The notes beneath the pieces are model-generated. The model made no database searches and had not been told where the DNA came from. It worked only from the letters and a program-made list of their open reading frames with translations. A DNA stretch of 7,166 nucleotides from Candidatus Latescibacterota bacterium (GTDB lineage: Bacteria > JAAXHH01 > JACQVL01). Of this stretch, positions 1 through 6,449 are shown one piece after another. The translations under genes were made by a program, and so were the position numbers. The stretch covers positions 1 through 7,166 of the forward strand of contig JACQVL010000298.1 of NCBI GenBank assembly GCA_016209865.1, given 5' to 3'. Position 1 is the stretch's first letter; each line of letters opens with the position of its first letter.

Positions 1-98
1 CCGCTGATGATGACGGTGTAGCGTTCCGCGGAGGCGGGCGTTTGGAGAGAGGATGCGGGGAGAATGAACAAAAGAAGAAAGAACGAGCGGCTGAGCAT
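1..98 (-). CDS. Exported protein of unknown function, 5' end only (runs off the left edge)
   Basis: An ATG at 98-96 opens a frame that stays open to the window edge (32 full codons). The translation starts MLSRSFFLLLFILPASS and reaches ...TPASAERYTVIISG. It has a basic residue at position 4, a hydrophobic core at about 6-15 and an A-S-A motif just before ER, so it reads as a classical Sec signal peptide with cleavage after about residue 24. A GAGG ribosome-binding site lies 8 nt upstream, and the start is only 32 nt after the stop codon of the giant secreted protein, which supports translation from one mRNA. The mature protein begins ERYTVIISG. Strands of the type RY.VIISG open some caspase/legumain-fold exported proteins, but nine residues are too few to assign a family. 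Function is unknown. The real-gene call rests on the signal peptide, the ribosome-binding site and the spacing. Confidence 0.72.
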   Translation of the reverse strand, partial: MLSRSFFLLLFILPASSLQTPASAERYTVIIS

Positions 99-106
99 GT
101 GGTGTG

Positions 107-110
107 CCTC
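107..110 (-). promoter_or_regulatory. Ribosome-binding site of the left-edge exported protein
   Basis: On the minus strand GAGG is followed by eight bases and then ATG (98-96). It lies inside the 32-nt gap after the giant gene's stop codon and is the main support for choosing this start. No terminator-like hairpin with a T-run sits in the gap, consistent with read-through from the upstream gene. Confidence 0.55.
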
Positions 111-130
111 GTTGACAGATGCCTGTGGAG

Positions 131-3100
131 CTACCGCATCAACAGCATCTTTCTCGTCTTCACGAACGTGCCCGCTTCCAGACGATACACGTACAGACCG
201 CTGGCGACCGGCCGTCCGCTGGCATCCCGCCCGTCCCACCGAATCGTGTAGAATCCGGCTGGCTTCGGGTCTCCGTCGAGAAGCGTGGCCACCTCCTGGC
301 CGAGGAGGTTGTAGATGCGGAGCGTGACTGCAGTCAATGCGGGCAGGTCGAAGCGAATCGTTGTCTCCGGGTTGAACGGGTTGGGATAATTCTGGTGAAG
401 GGCAAACTCGCGTGGCGGGGTGACGCGCACGGCGATCGGGTCGAACCGCTCCCGGAGACCCGTTCTATACACCGCTTCCAGCCGGTAATAGTATGCTGCG
501 TTGACCTGGACGATGGGATCGATGAAGGCGTAATGTCCGTGGGTGCCTGTGATGAGGACGGAGGTGATCCGTTCGTACGCGCCATCCTGTGCGACGCTCC
601 GTTCGACGTGGAAGCCGGTGAGGTCGTGGTCGTTCGCGGTGCTCCAGCGGAGCGTGACGACCCCGCGCGATTCGTCTGCGACGAATGAGGCGAGCGTGAC
701 CCCCGTCGGCTGGCCTGCGCTGGCGATGAACGTCGCTGCGGGCATCCACCATCCAGCGAACGTGCCGTCATCCGCACGCACGCGCCACCAGTAGCGCGTG
801 CCATCTGTCAAGACGATCCCACTGGGCAAGTTGGGGTCCGAGACTTCCCAGTGGGTCGGGTTGTTGCCCGTCCCCTGTGGGACGCCGGAGGCCTGAATGA
901 CCGAATTGGCGAACGCGGAGTCGGCGGCAACGACGAACTCGTACGTCAGCACGGCCCGGCTCGTGTCGACGGGTGTGGCGTTCGAGATGACGAGGACGGG
1001 CTTGAGGGAGACGGTGTCCCCGGACGCGGGGCTGATGGCGGCGGGCGCGGTCGGGATGCTCGTCGCGGACGGCAACGCCTGCGCGGAATCCGACGGCACG
1101 CTCTCTTTGCCCGATGTACTGACCGTCCTCACCCGATAGGTGAACGTCTGGCCGTTGGCTGCGCTGGCGTCGAGGAGGGTGGTATCCGACACCCCGGTCG
1201 CTAACGGCGTTCCGTTCCGGTACACATTATACCCCGTCACCCCTGTCGAGGTCGAGCGCCGCCACCGGAGCCGCACCGCACCGCTGCCGGGGATGGCCAT
1301 CAGCCCGGACGGACGATCGGGGAGGGTGGTATCCGCCACGGCCGGAGTGAGCAGGCTGTCCATGCTGCTGTACCCGACTCGCAGACCGGTCGTGTCCGTC
1401 GCTGCCACCGCGCCGACCCGGACGTAGTACCTCGTGTTCAGGAGCAGACGGGAAGCCGAGAGAGTATGCGTCAGCCCGCTGGTGTTTTCGATCGAGGCGA
1501 CTGACAGGGAATCCGGCCGCGCCCCGATTTCCAGCAGGCCGGTCGCCAGTTTATCGGTGTTCCATCTCATCGTCACCGTCCCGGTCGTATCCTGCCCGAC
1601 TGTCACCGTCTTCGTCAGGCCGCTGATGACGGGCGGGACGGTGTCCGGGCTGGCGGAGGTCGTCACCGTCAGCGTGGTGCTCGGCGTCGGGCCATTGCCG
1701 TTGAGGTCGGTGGACAGGACACGGACGTAGTACTGCTGGTTGGGTTCGAGCGGGGTGATCGTGATCGAGTGCGCGGTGACCGGTTCAGGGTCGTCCACCG
1801 TTTCGGTCAGGCTGTCCGGGACCGTGCCGTATTCGACCACGCTGTCCGACAGTTCGTCCGTCTGCCAGACGATGACGGCTAAGTTATTCGACGGGCTGGC
1901 GGTGAGCGACCCTGAGATGATGACGGGCGGGTCGGCATCCGTCACGCTGGTTGTCGTCGTATAGAGCGAGCCGCTCGGCGTGGGGCCGTTCCCGATCGGG
2001 TCAGTGGAGTTCACCTGATACTGGTAGGTCGTCGCCGCGTTCAGGCCGGTCAGGGTCATCTGGTGGAAGGTCACCAGGTCAGACACACTGACCTCCTGGT
2101 CGAGGGTCGATCCGGCCCCGAACTGGACGACGCTGTCGCTAATTTCGTCCGTTTCCCAGGAGACTGTCATCGTCGAGGCGGTCTGGGCCACGATCGTCGG
2201 GCCCGCTAAGATGATGGGCGTCTGGGTATCGGGCGTCGGATTCGTCGTGAACCGCCCACCGCTACCGGGGACCTGAACCGTCGTGCTCGGAGTCAGCCGT
2301 TTGGTCGGGATAGTCGCGCCGGGCGGCCAGACGACGGTGTTCCCGCTCGGGTCGGTCGAGGTCACCCGGAACGTGTACCCGACCCCGCGCCGGAGGCCGA
2401 ACACTTTGACGACGTGCTTCCGGACGAAGTTGCTGTTTCCTTGCGATTGGAACAGACTGTCCCCGTCCGCCTGGTAGTAGACGAAGCTATCGCTCGCTTC
2501 GTTCGTCATCCAGCCGAACACGGCGACCTCATCTCCCACATACAGCAGGCGCGGAGTCTGGACAAGGCGCGGCGGCTGGGTGTCCGGCGTGGTCCGTGTC
2601 CTGAACGTCCGGCGCGGCCCGGTCACCCGGTCGTTCGATTGATCGACGGAGATGACGATGTAGGCATAGTGCGTGCCGGGCGTGAGGTCGGTCAGTGTGA
2701 CGACGTGCTGGCGGGCGAGGGAGAGGTCGGGGTTGACTGTCTCGACCGTGTCCGTCGTCCCGACGACCCAGTACTGCACCCGGCTGTCGCTCACCCGGTC
2801 GGTCGTCCAGGTGATGATCGCGCTCGTCTCGGTAATCCCGCGCTCCTCCGGGCGGACGATGATGCGGAGGGGCGCGACCTGCGAGACGGCGGGGGTTTTA
2901 AACGTCAGCGTGTCCCGGTACGCCGTCGTCCGGCCTGCGGCGTTCGTGGAACTGGCGAGGTAGTAGTAGGTCGTGTCCGCCGTCAGGCTGGTGAGCAGGA
3001 TGGCGTGCTCCCGGACGAGCGTCGGATCGCTCACGACCGTCCCTAAGGCTTTGGTCAGGCCGAATTCGACGGTGCTCGTCGCCAGGACGTCCGTCTCCCA

Positions 3101-4708
3101 CCCGATCAGCGCATCCTGCGACCGTCTCGACAGGAGGCGCGGCCGGCCGATGATCCGGGGGGCGGTCGTGTCCGGCGCCGCTTTGGTGCGGAAATTCCGC
3201 ACGTTGGACGACACCTCATTCCCGCTCGCATCCGACGAGAAGACCTGGTAGAAATACTTCGTATTCCGCGTCAGGTTGCCGATCGCCACGCTGTGGAGGA
3301 GGACGAGTCCGGAATCGTCGGAGGCCGTCTGGAGGGCATTTTGCGCAAGGCCGATGGCGACCCGGCTGGTCGAAAGCTCATTCGTGATCCAGGTGACGAC
3401 GACCGACGTATCCGCCGGGTCGGCGGTCGGGCCGTCCGTGATGGTCGGGGGCTTCGTGTCGACGACGAGGTTTCCCTTCGCGATGCCGGCGAGGTCGGAG
3501 AGGTGGGAGAGCGCGGCGACGAGGGACGGAAGGCCGTCGGGCACGCGGACGACCTGGGAGACCAGGCCCGCCTGGGTGAATTCTTTGTCCGTCGAGTACG
3601 CGAAGACGAGGGAATCGACCGCCGAGGAATCGACGCCGGACGCGTGCATGATGCGGGTGAATCGAGCTAATGGCAGCGTCAGGCCGATCGGAAACCCGTC
3701 CTCAAAATCGAACCGGTCGCGCGGATGATCGTTGATCGACACCGTCCCGGTGACGAAGAAGAACACTGGCTTCCCGCGGACGGCGGCGAAGGCCGTCTGC
3801 CCGTCCGGCTGGACGGTCGCCCCGTGGACGGTCAGGTCGAGGCCGATCGACTGGCTGATGCTCCGGAGCGGGATGTCGATGCGTGTCCCCTGGAGCGCGT
3901 CGTACAGCGGCTGAAGCCGGGGGTCGGAGGCGGTGAGCGCCGGGATGGTGAACGACTGGCCGGCTGGACGGGTCTCGGTGAACACGGTGACGCTCGTGTC
4001 TTGCGGAGCGCCCGCGAACCGGACGCGCAGCCGAAACGAGAACGCCACCTCGTCGGCTTTGACGTACGTAAACCCTTTCTTCAGTTGGGCGGACTGGCTG
4101 TCCGGGTTCGTCACAACGACATCCCGCTCGCCCGCCGTGCCGGGCGGAGTCAGAGCGGTGATCGTATCGGCGGAGACGACGGTGACGGTGGTGGCCGCCG
4201 CACCCCCGATCGTGACGGTCGCGCCCGCCTTGAAGTTCTGCCCGGTGATCATCACGGGCGTCCCGCCGGTCGTCGGCCCGCTGTTGGGAATAATGGCGGT
4301 GATGAGGGGCGCAGGGGGTGGCGGGGGAGCCACATAGGTGAACCCATTGTTGAGTGTATCAAACTGGCCATCCGGGTTTGTGACCTTCACAGCCTCCTTG
4401 CCCGCTGTTCCAGGGGGTGTAATGGCCTTGATGGAATCGGCAGAGATGAACTTAACACTATCTGCTGACACCCCTCCGATTTTCACAGTCGCTCCATCCT
4501 GGAAATTCTGCCCGGTGATCGTCACGGGCGTCCCGCCGGTCGTCGGGCCGCTGTCGGGGCTGATGGCGGTGATGCGCGGCTTGGGCGGGGGCGGCGCGGT
4601 CGGGGTTGCCACGCGTTGCGCCTGAGCATTCGTCACGGATGCGCTCCAGAGTGGCAGGAGCAACAGGACGACGGCTATGAAAGTTTTGAGAGGGGTTGTC
4701 GTTTTCAT
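131..4708 (-). CDS. Giant secreted multidomain protein: IPT/TIG domains, FN3-like repeats, type IX sorting tail
   Basis: The protein is 1525 residues. Residues 1-30 are a signal peptide (hydrophobic core IAVVLLLLPL, then ASVTNAQA). A Pro-rich linker (36-44) leads to two IPT/TIG domains (about 45-126 and 135-216), both with SGPTTGGTPV and ITGQNF. Residues 217-415 match nothing I recognise. Seven tandem FN3-like repeats of the purple-acid-phosphatase N-domain type follow (about 417-1124), each with W.T(D/N)..(S/A)(D/T)S and most ending Y.V.S.D..GN. Then come a canonical FN3 (about 1128-1213), an Ig-like module with YWWRVRADDG (1217-1330), an FN3-like module (1334-1430) and a C-terminal sorting/FlgD-like domain (1434-1525). 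No enzyme motif is visible, so it is probably a cell-surface or released adhesive or scaffold protein. The start is supported by the signal peptide and an AAAGGATGGAG ribosome-binding region overlapping the permease stop. The reading frame is intact. Export by type IX secretion is inferred from the tail; ligand and function are unknown. Confidence 0.93.
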   Translation of the reverse strand: MKTTTPLKTFIAVVLLLLPLWSASVTNAQAQRVATPTAPPPPKPRITAISPDSGPTTGGTPVTITGQNFQDGATVKIGGVSADSVKFISADSIKAITPPGTAGKEAVKVTNPDGQFDTLNNGFTYVAPPPPPAPLITAIIPNSGPTTGGTPVMITGQNFKAGATVTIGGAAATTVTVVSADTITALTPPGTAGERDVVVTNPDSQSAQLKKGFTYVKADEVAFSFRLRVRFAGAPQDTSVTVFTETRPAGQSFTIPALTASDPRLQPLYDALQGTRIDIPLRSISQSIGLDLTVHGATVQPDGQTAFAAVRGKPVFFFVTGTVSINDHPRDRFDFEDGFPIGLTLPLARFTRIMHASGVDSSAVDSLVFAYSTDKEFTQAGLVSQVVRVPDGLPSLVAALSHLSDLAGIAKGNLVVDTKPPTITDGPTADPADTSVVVTWITNELSTSRVAIGLAQNALQTASDDSGLVLLHSVAIGNLTRNTKYFYQVFSSDASGNEVSSNVRNFRTKAAPDTTAPRIIGRPRLLSRRSQDALIGWETDVLATSTVEFGLTKALGTVVSDPTLVREHAILLTSLTADTTYYYLASSTNAAGRTTAYRDTLTFKTPAVSQVAPLRIIVRPEERGITETSAIITWTTDRVSDSRVQYWVVGTTDTVETVNPDLSLARQHVVTLTDLTPGTHYAYIVISVDQSNDRVTGPRRTFRTRTTPDTQPPRLVQTPRLLYVGDEVAVFGWMTNEASDSFVYYQADGDSLFQSQGNSNFVRKHVVKVFGLRRGVGYTFRVTSTDPSGNTVVWPPGATIPTKRLTPSTTVQVPGSGGRFTTNPTPDTQTPIILAGPTIVAQTASTMTVSWETDEISDSVVQFGAGSTLDQEVSVSDLVTFHQMTLTGLNAATTYQYQVNSTDPIGNGPTPSGSLYTTTTSVTDADPPVIISGSLTASPSNNLAVIVWQTDELSDSVVEYGTVPDSLTETVDDPEPVTAHSITITPLEPNQQYYVRVLSTDLNGNGPTPSTTLTVTTSASPDTVPPVISGLTKTVTVGQDTTGTVTMRWNTDKLATGLLEIGARPDSLSVASIENTSGLTHTLSASRLLLNTRYYVRVGAVAATDTTGLRVGYSSMDSLLTPAVADTTLPDRPSGLMAIPGSGAVRLRWRRSTSTGVTGYNVYRNGTPLATGVSDTTLLDASAANGQTFTYRVRTVSTSGKESVPSDSAQALPSATSIPTAPAAISPASGDTVSLKPVLVISNATPVDTSRAVLTYEFVVAADSAFANSVIQASGVPQGTGNNPTHWEVSDPNLPSGIVLTDGTRYWWRVRADDGTFAGWWMPAATFIASAGQPTGVTLASFVADESRGVVTLRWSTANDHDLTGFHVERSVAQDGAYERITSVLITGTHGHYAFIDPIVQVNAAYYYRLEAVYRTGLRERFDPIAVRVTPPREFALHQNYPNPFNPETTIRFDLPALTAVTLRIYNLLGQEVATLLDGDPKPAGFYTIRWDGRDASGRPVASGLYVYRLEAGTFVKTRKMLLMR
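134..409 (-). other. C-terminal type IX (Por) sorting / FlgD-like domain of the giant protein
   Basis: Residues 1434-1525 contain, in order, the motifs HQNYPNPFNPETTIRFDLP, LRIYNLLGQEVATL, GFYTIRWDGRD and VASGLYVYRL, ending KTRKMLLMR. This order is characteristic of type-A sorting domains (TIGR04183-like) in the FCB group, which direct a protein through the type IX secretion system and are often removed at the cell surface. The fold resembles the FlgD Ig-like domain. It is the strongest taxonomic marker in the window. Whether this organism has a type IX secretion apparatus cannot be seen here. Confidence 0.9.
1337..3460 (-). repeat. Seven tandem FN3-like repeats coded within the giant gene
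   Basis: The core tryptophans fall at residues 440, 537, 634, 733, 851, 948 and 1049, giving spacings of 97, 97, 99, 118, 97 and 101 residues. Each repeat has a W-x-(T/T-equivalent)-(D/N) strand followed by S-x-x-(V/L)-x-(F/Y/I)G, and six of the seven start after a linker of the form DTxxP or DADPP. Examples are WETDEISDSVVQFG and WQTDELSDSVVEYG. Paralogous repeats have diverged at the protein level, so this is an old array rather than a recent tandem duplication. The one irregular spacing is caused by an insertion at about residues 803-825, rich in Thr, Ser, Pro and Gly. Such arrays usually act as rigid spacers or ligand-binding stalks. Confidence 0.85.
4231..4580 (-). repeat. Direct repeat at the start of each IPT/TIG domain (4231-4310 and 4501-4580)
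   Basis: The two 80-bp segments align without gaps at a 270-bp offset with 10 mismatches by hand count (87.5% identity), including many identical third codon positions. They encode the IPT opening strand with SGPTTGGTPV and ITGQNF. The adjoining 60 bp (4171-4230 versus 4441-4500) align in the same register but differ at 24 positions. The identity therefore falls sharply at one boundary, which fits partial duplication or gene conversion between the domains. Confidence 0.75.
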
Positions 4709-4712
4709 TCTT

Positions 4713-4723
4713 CTCCATCCTTT
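4713..4723 (-). promoter_or_regulatory. Ribosome-binding region of the giant gene, overlapping the permease stop
   Basis: The minus strand reads TAAAGGATGGAGAAGAATG. TAA is the permease stop (4724-4722), AAAGGA and GGAG are both purine-rich Shine-Dalgarno candidates, and the final ATG is the chosen start. GGAG sits 4 nt and GGA about 10 nt from the start. The overlap suggests translational coupling. A second ATG at 4718-4716 opens a different frame of 86 codons with no signal peptide or domain and is not a gene. Confidence 0.6.
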
Positions 4724-6365
4724 AGCGACGATCTTGAGTCGTCAGCAGTGCCACGCCGCAGACGCACCCTAACGCTAAGGCATACAGACAGGCCGTATAC
4801 ACGATCTCCCAGCCGCCCGGCAGCAGAGGAGCCACGCCCATCGCGCGAATGACGATCCAGCCGAGCGACACGACCACGAGGAGGAGGACAAGAGCGGTCA
4901 CGACCTCGCCGCGACTCGTCCCAAGCCAGGACGTCCGGCCGGACGGGTTCGCGGTCGCGTACTCGCGGGCGAAACGGGCAGCGACTTCCTCCGGCGCGGC
5001 AGTCTTGAGGCGCTTCCGCGCCCAAAGGGCATAGTACACCATTCCCCCTATATATAACACTAAGGTGAAGGGCAGGACGTTGATGTTCGTCACCGAGTAC
5101 ATCACCGCCGCGAACAGCGCGAGGATGGCGACCACGACCGGCAACACCGGGTAGACGGGGACCCGATACGGCCTGGGCAGGCCCGGCTCTGATCGCCGGA
5201 GCGCGAACAGGCAGTAGATGCTGAGGATGTACCAGATGAGCGCGGTCAGCGTCGAAACCAGGATCGCCTGCTCGATCGCCTGCTTGTTGAAGTACCCCCA
5301 GGCGATGAACCCGACCGTGACGAGCGACCAGACGAACAACGAGACGGTCGGGGTGCGACGGGTGACATGAACGGTCCCGAAGATGAGCGGCAGGTAGCCC
5401 GCGCGGCCGAGGGCGTACGACTGCCGGCTGGTGGAATACAGCATCCCGTTGAAGCTGACGAGCAGTCCCGCCAAGGCGACCGCCGAGAACGCGGTCACCA
5501 GCCACTCCAACCCGGTGCCGCCCCACACGTCCTGCATGACGAGGGACAGCGGGAACGCGACCGCGCCCGTCTGCTGGTAGTCACGGCCCGCGCCCACCGC
5601 GAAGAACCAGGTCGCCACGACTAACCCGACGAGCGTGATCTGTCCCCAGACCAACCCGGCCGGCAGGTTGCGCTCCGGCTCGTGGACTTCCTCGGCGGAG
5701 AGGGCGACCGCCTCGATGACGACCAGCCACCAGAGGGCGTACGGGACCGCGCCGAGCACCCCCTTCCAGCCGTTCGGCAGCAGCGGGTCGGTCACGATCC
5801 GGTCGAGCCGGACCGCGGGCGCGACCGCGACCCAGAACAAGACGAGCGCGCCGATGGCGGCGTACGTCAGCCACAGAGCGAGGGTCGCCTGCTCCCGCAC
5901 CCCGACGCACTGGAGGGCGAAGAAGATCACAGTGACGATGACCGCGAAGAAGGTCACGTGCAGCGGATCTTGTTGCTGGGAATTGACCAGAAACGCCAGA
6001 AAACTCCCCGCCGCCAGTCCGGTGCCGATCGTCGCGAACAGCGACTCTAAGAACATCGACCATCCCATCAAAAACCCGAACCACGGGCCGACGGCGCGGC
6101 GGCCGTACGCGAGCGGTCCCCCGGAGAACGGTAGGGCGACGGACAGTTCGGCGAGCGCCAGCACCCAGACCAGGTAGAGCACACACACGAACAGGCTGGC
6201 GATCAGCATGCCGAGCGGGCCGCCGACCGGCAGGCCGTAGTTCCACCCGAAATACTCGCCCGCGATCACCACCCCGACGGCCAGGCTCCAGACGTGGATC
6301 GCCCGCAGAGGACGTTTCAATTCCCGTTCCTTGATGTACTCCTGCTCCTCTTTGGTCAGCTCCAT
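4722..6365 (-). CDS. APC-superfamily permease, ethanolamine/amino-acid permease-like, with C-terminal extension
   Basis: This 547-residue polytopic inner-membrane protein probably imports an amine or amino acid by cation- or substrate-coupled transport. TM1 carries GVVIAGEYFGWNYGL (31-45), which closely resembles ethanolamine permeases, whose TM1 has a similar FGWN/S-Y-G stretch. The loop after TM6 has AEEVHEPERNLPAGL (224-238), the conserved APC motif. Twelve helices are readable at about 24-45, 50-71, 97-127, 136-155, 161-183, 202-224, 237-258, 284-306, 340-358, 363-390, 405-425 and 430-449. A charged loop (450-487) and two more hydrophobic segments (488-508, 519-542) follow, making it longer than the usual members of about 440-490 residues. 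I start at M23 of the longest frame because GGGAG lies 5 nt upstream and the 22 extra residues would be coded by the palindromic repeat. No ethanolamine ammonia-lyase genes are in view, so the substrate is uncertain. Confidence 0.9.
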   Translation of the reverse strand: MELTKEEQEYIKERELKRPLRAIHVWSLAVGVVIAGEYFGWNYGLPVGGPLGMLIASLFVCVLYLVWVLALAELSVALPFSGGPLAYGRRAVGPWFGFLMGWSMFLESLFATIGTGLAAGSFLAFLVNSQQQDPLHVTFFAVIVTVIFFALQCVGVREQATLALWLTYAAIGALVLFWVAVAPAVRLDRIVTDPLLPNGWKGVLGAVPYALWWLVVIEAVALSAEEVHEPERNLPAGLVWGQITLVGLVVATWFFAVGAGRDYQQTGAVAFPLSLVMQDVWGGTGLEWLVTAFSAVALAGLLVSFNGMLYSTSRQSYALGRAGYLPLIFGTVHVTRRTPTVSLFVWSLVTVGFIAWGYFNKQAIEQAILVSTLTALIWYILSIYCLFALRRSEPGLPRPYRVPVYPVLPVVVAILALFAAVMYSVTNINVLPFTLVLYIGGMVYYALWARKRLKTAAPEEVAARFAREYATANPSGRTSWLGTSRGEVVTALVLLLVVVSLGWIVIRAMGVAPLLPGGWEIVYTACLYALALGCVCGVALLTTQDRR

Positions 6366-6370
6366 CGTCG

Positions 6371-6375
6371 CTCCC
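6371..6375 (-). promoter_or_regulatory. Ribosome-binding site of the permease
   Basis: GGGAG is followed by CGACG and ATG at 6365-6363, an ideal 5-nt spacing. It decides the start against an in-frame upstream ATG at 6431, which lies inside the inverted repeat and has no good Shine-Dalgarno sequence. The site is just outside the repeat arm (6389-6403). Confidence 0.65.
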
Positions 6376-6388
6376 GTGCCGATTGCAA

Positions 6389-6449
6389 GGGCGAAGCATT
6401 CGCTGGCAGCCCCAGGGGATGTTTGCCTCAACAGGCGAATGCTTCGCCC
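6389..6449. repeat. Palindromic intergenic element with 15-bp perfect inverted repeat
   Basis: The arm GGGCGAAGCATTCGC at 6389-6403 is perfectly complementary to GCGAATGCTTCGCCC at 6435-6449, with a 31-nt loop. The loop contains a smaller CCCC-A-GGGG palindrome (about 6410-6418) and can also pair GGCA (6405-6408) with TGCC (6424-6427). It fills most of the 84-bp gap between the glmU-like gene and the permease and abuts the glmU stop codon. No T-run follows the hairpin on either strand, so it is not a standard Rho-independent terminator. The core GGGGCGAAGCATTCGC resembles a dispersed palindromic repeat I recall from several unrelated bacterial genomes. Copy number cannot be judged from one window. 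It could stabilise the upstream message or attenuate transcription into the permease. Confidence 0.75.

Noticed and set aside
119-688. 189-codon plus-strand open frame antisense to the end of the giant gene
   Set aside because: It is the complement of well-conserved FN3-like and sorting-domain coding sequence. Its translation is rich in Arg, Asp, Gly and Val with no recognisable domain, typical of antisense frames in GC-rich DNA.
2414-3046. 210-codon plus-strand open frame
   Set aside because: It is antisense to FN3-like repeats. The composition is Arg/Gly/Asp/Val-rich, there is no domain or signal sequence, and the minus-strand frame is clearly the real gene.
1337-3460. CRISPR-like periodicity (regular spacing of about 290-300 bp)
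   Set aside because: The period is that of FN3-like protein domains in one continuous reading frame. There are no short identical repeats or unique spacers.
3725-4468. 247-codon plus-strand open frame
   Set aside because: It is antisense to the orphan and IPT domains. The translation is dominated by R, G and D and matches no family I know, so it is a shadow frame.
4705-5526. 273-codon minus-strand frame overlapping the permease in another frame
   Set aside because: Its Arg/Gly/His-rich translation is a frame-shifted reading of the transmembrane gene, which has unmistakable APC motifs in its own frame.
6366-6431. Upstream in-frame ATG adding 22 residues to the permease
   Set aside because: The extension would be coded by the palindromic repeat and lacks a good ribosome-binding site. 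M23 has GGGAG at ideal spacing and starts the family-like N-terminus.
6389-6449. Hairpin as a Rho-independent terminator after the glmU-like gene
   Set aside because: The stem is strong, but the loop is 31 nt and no T-run follows on either strand. A repeat element explains it better.
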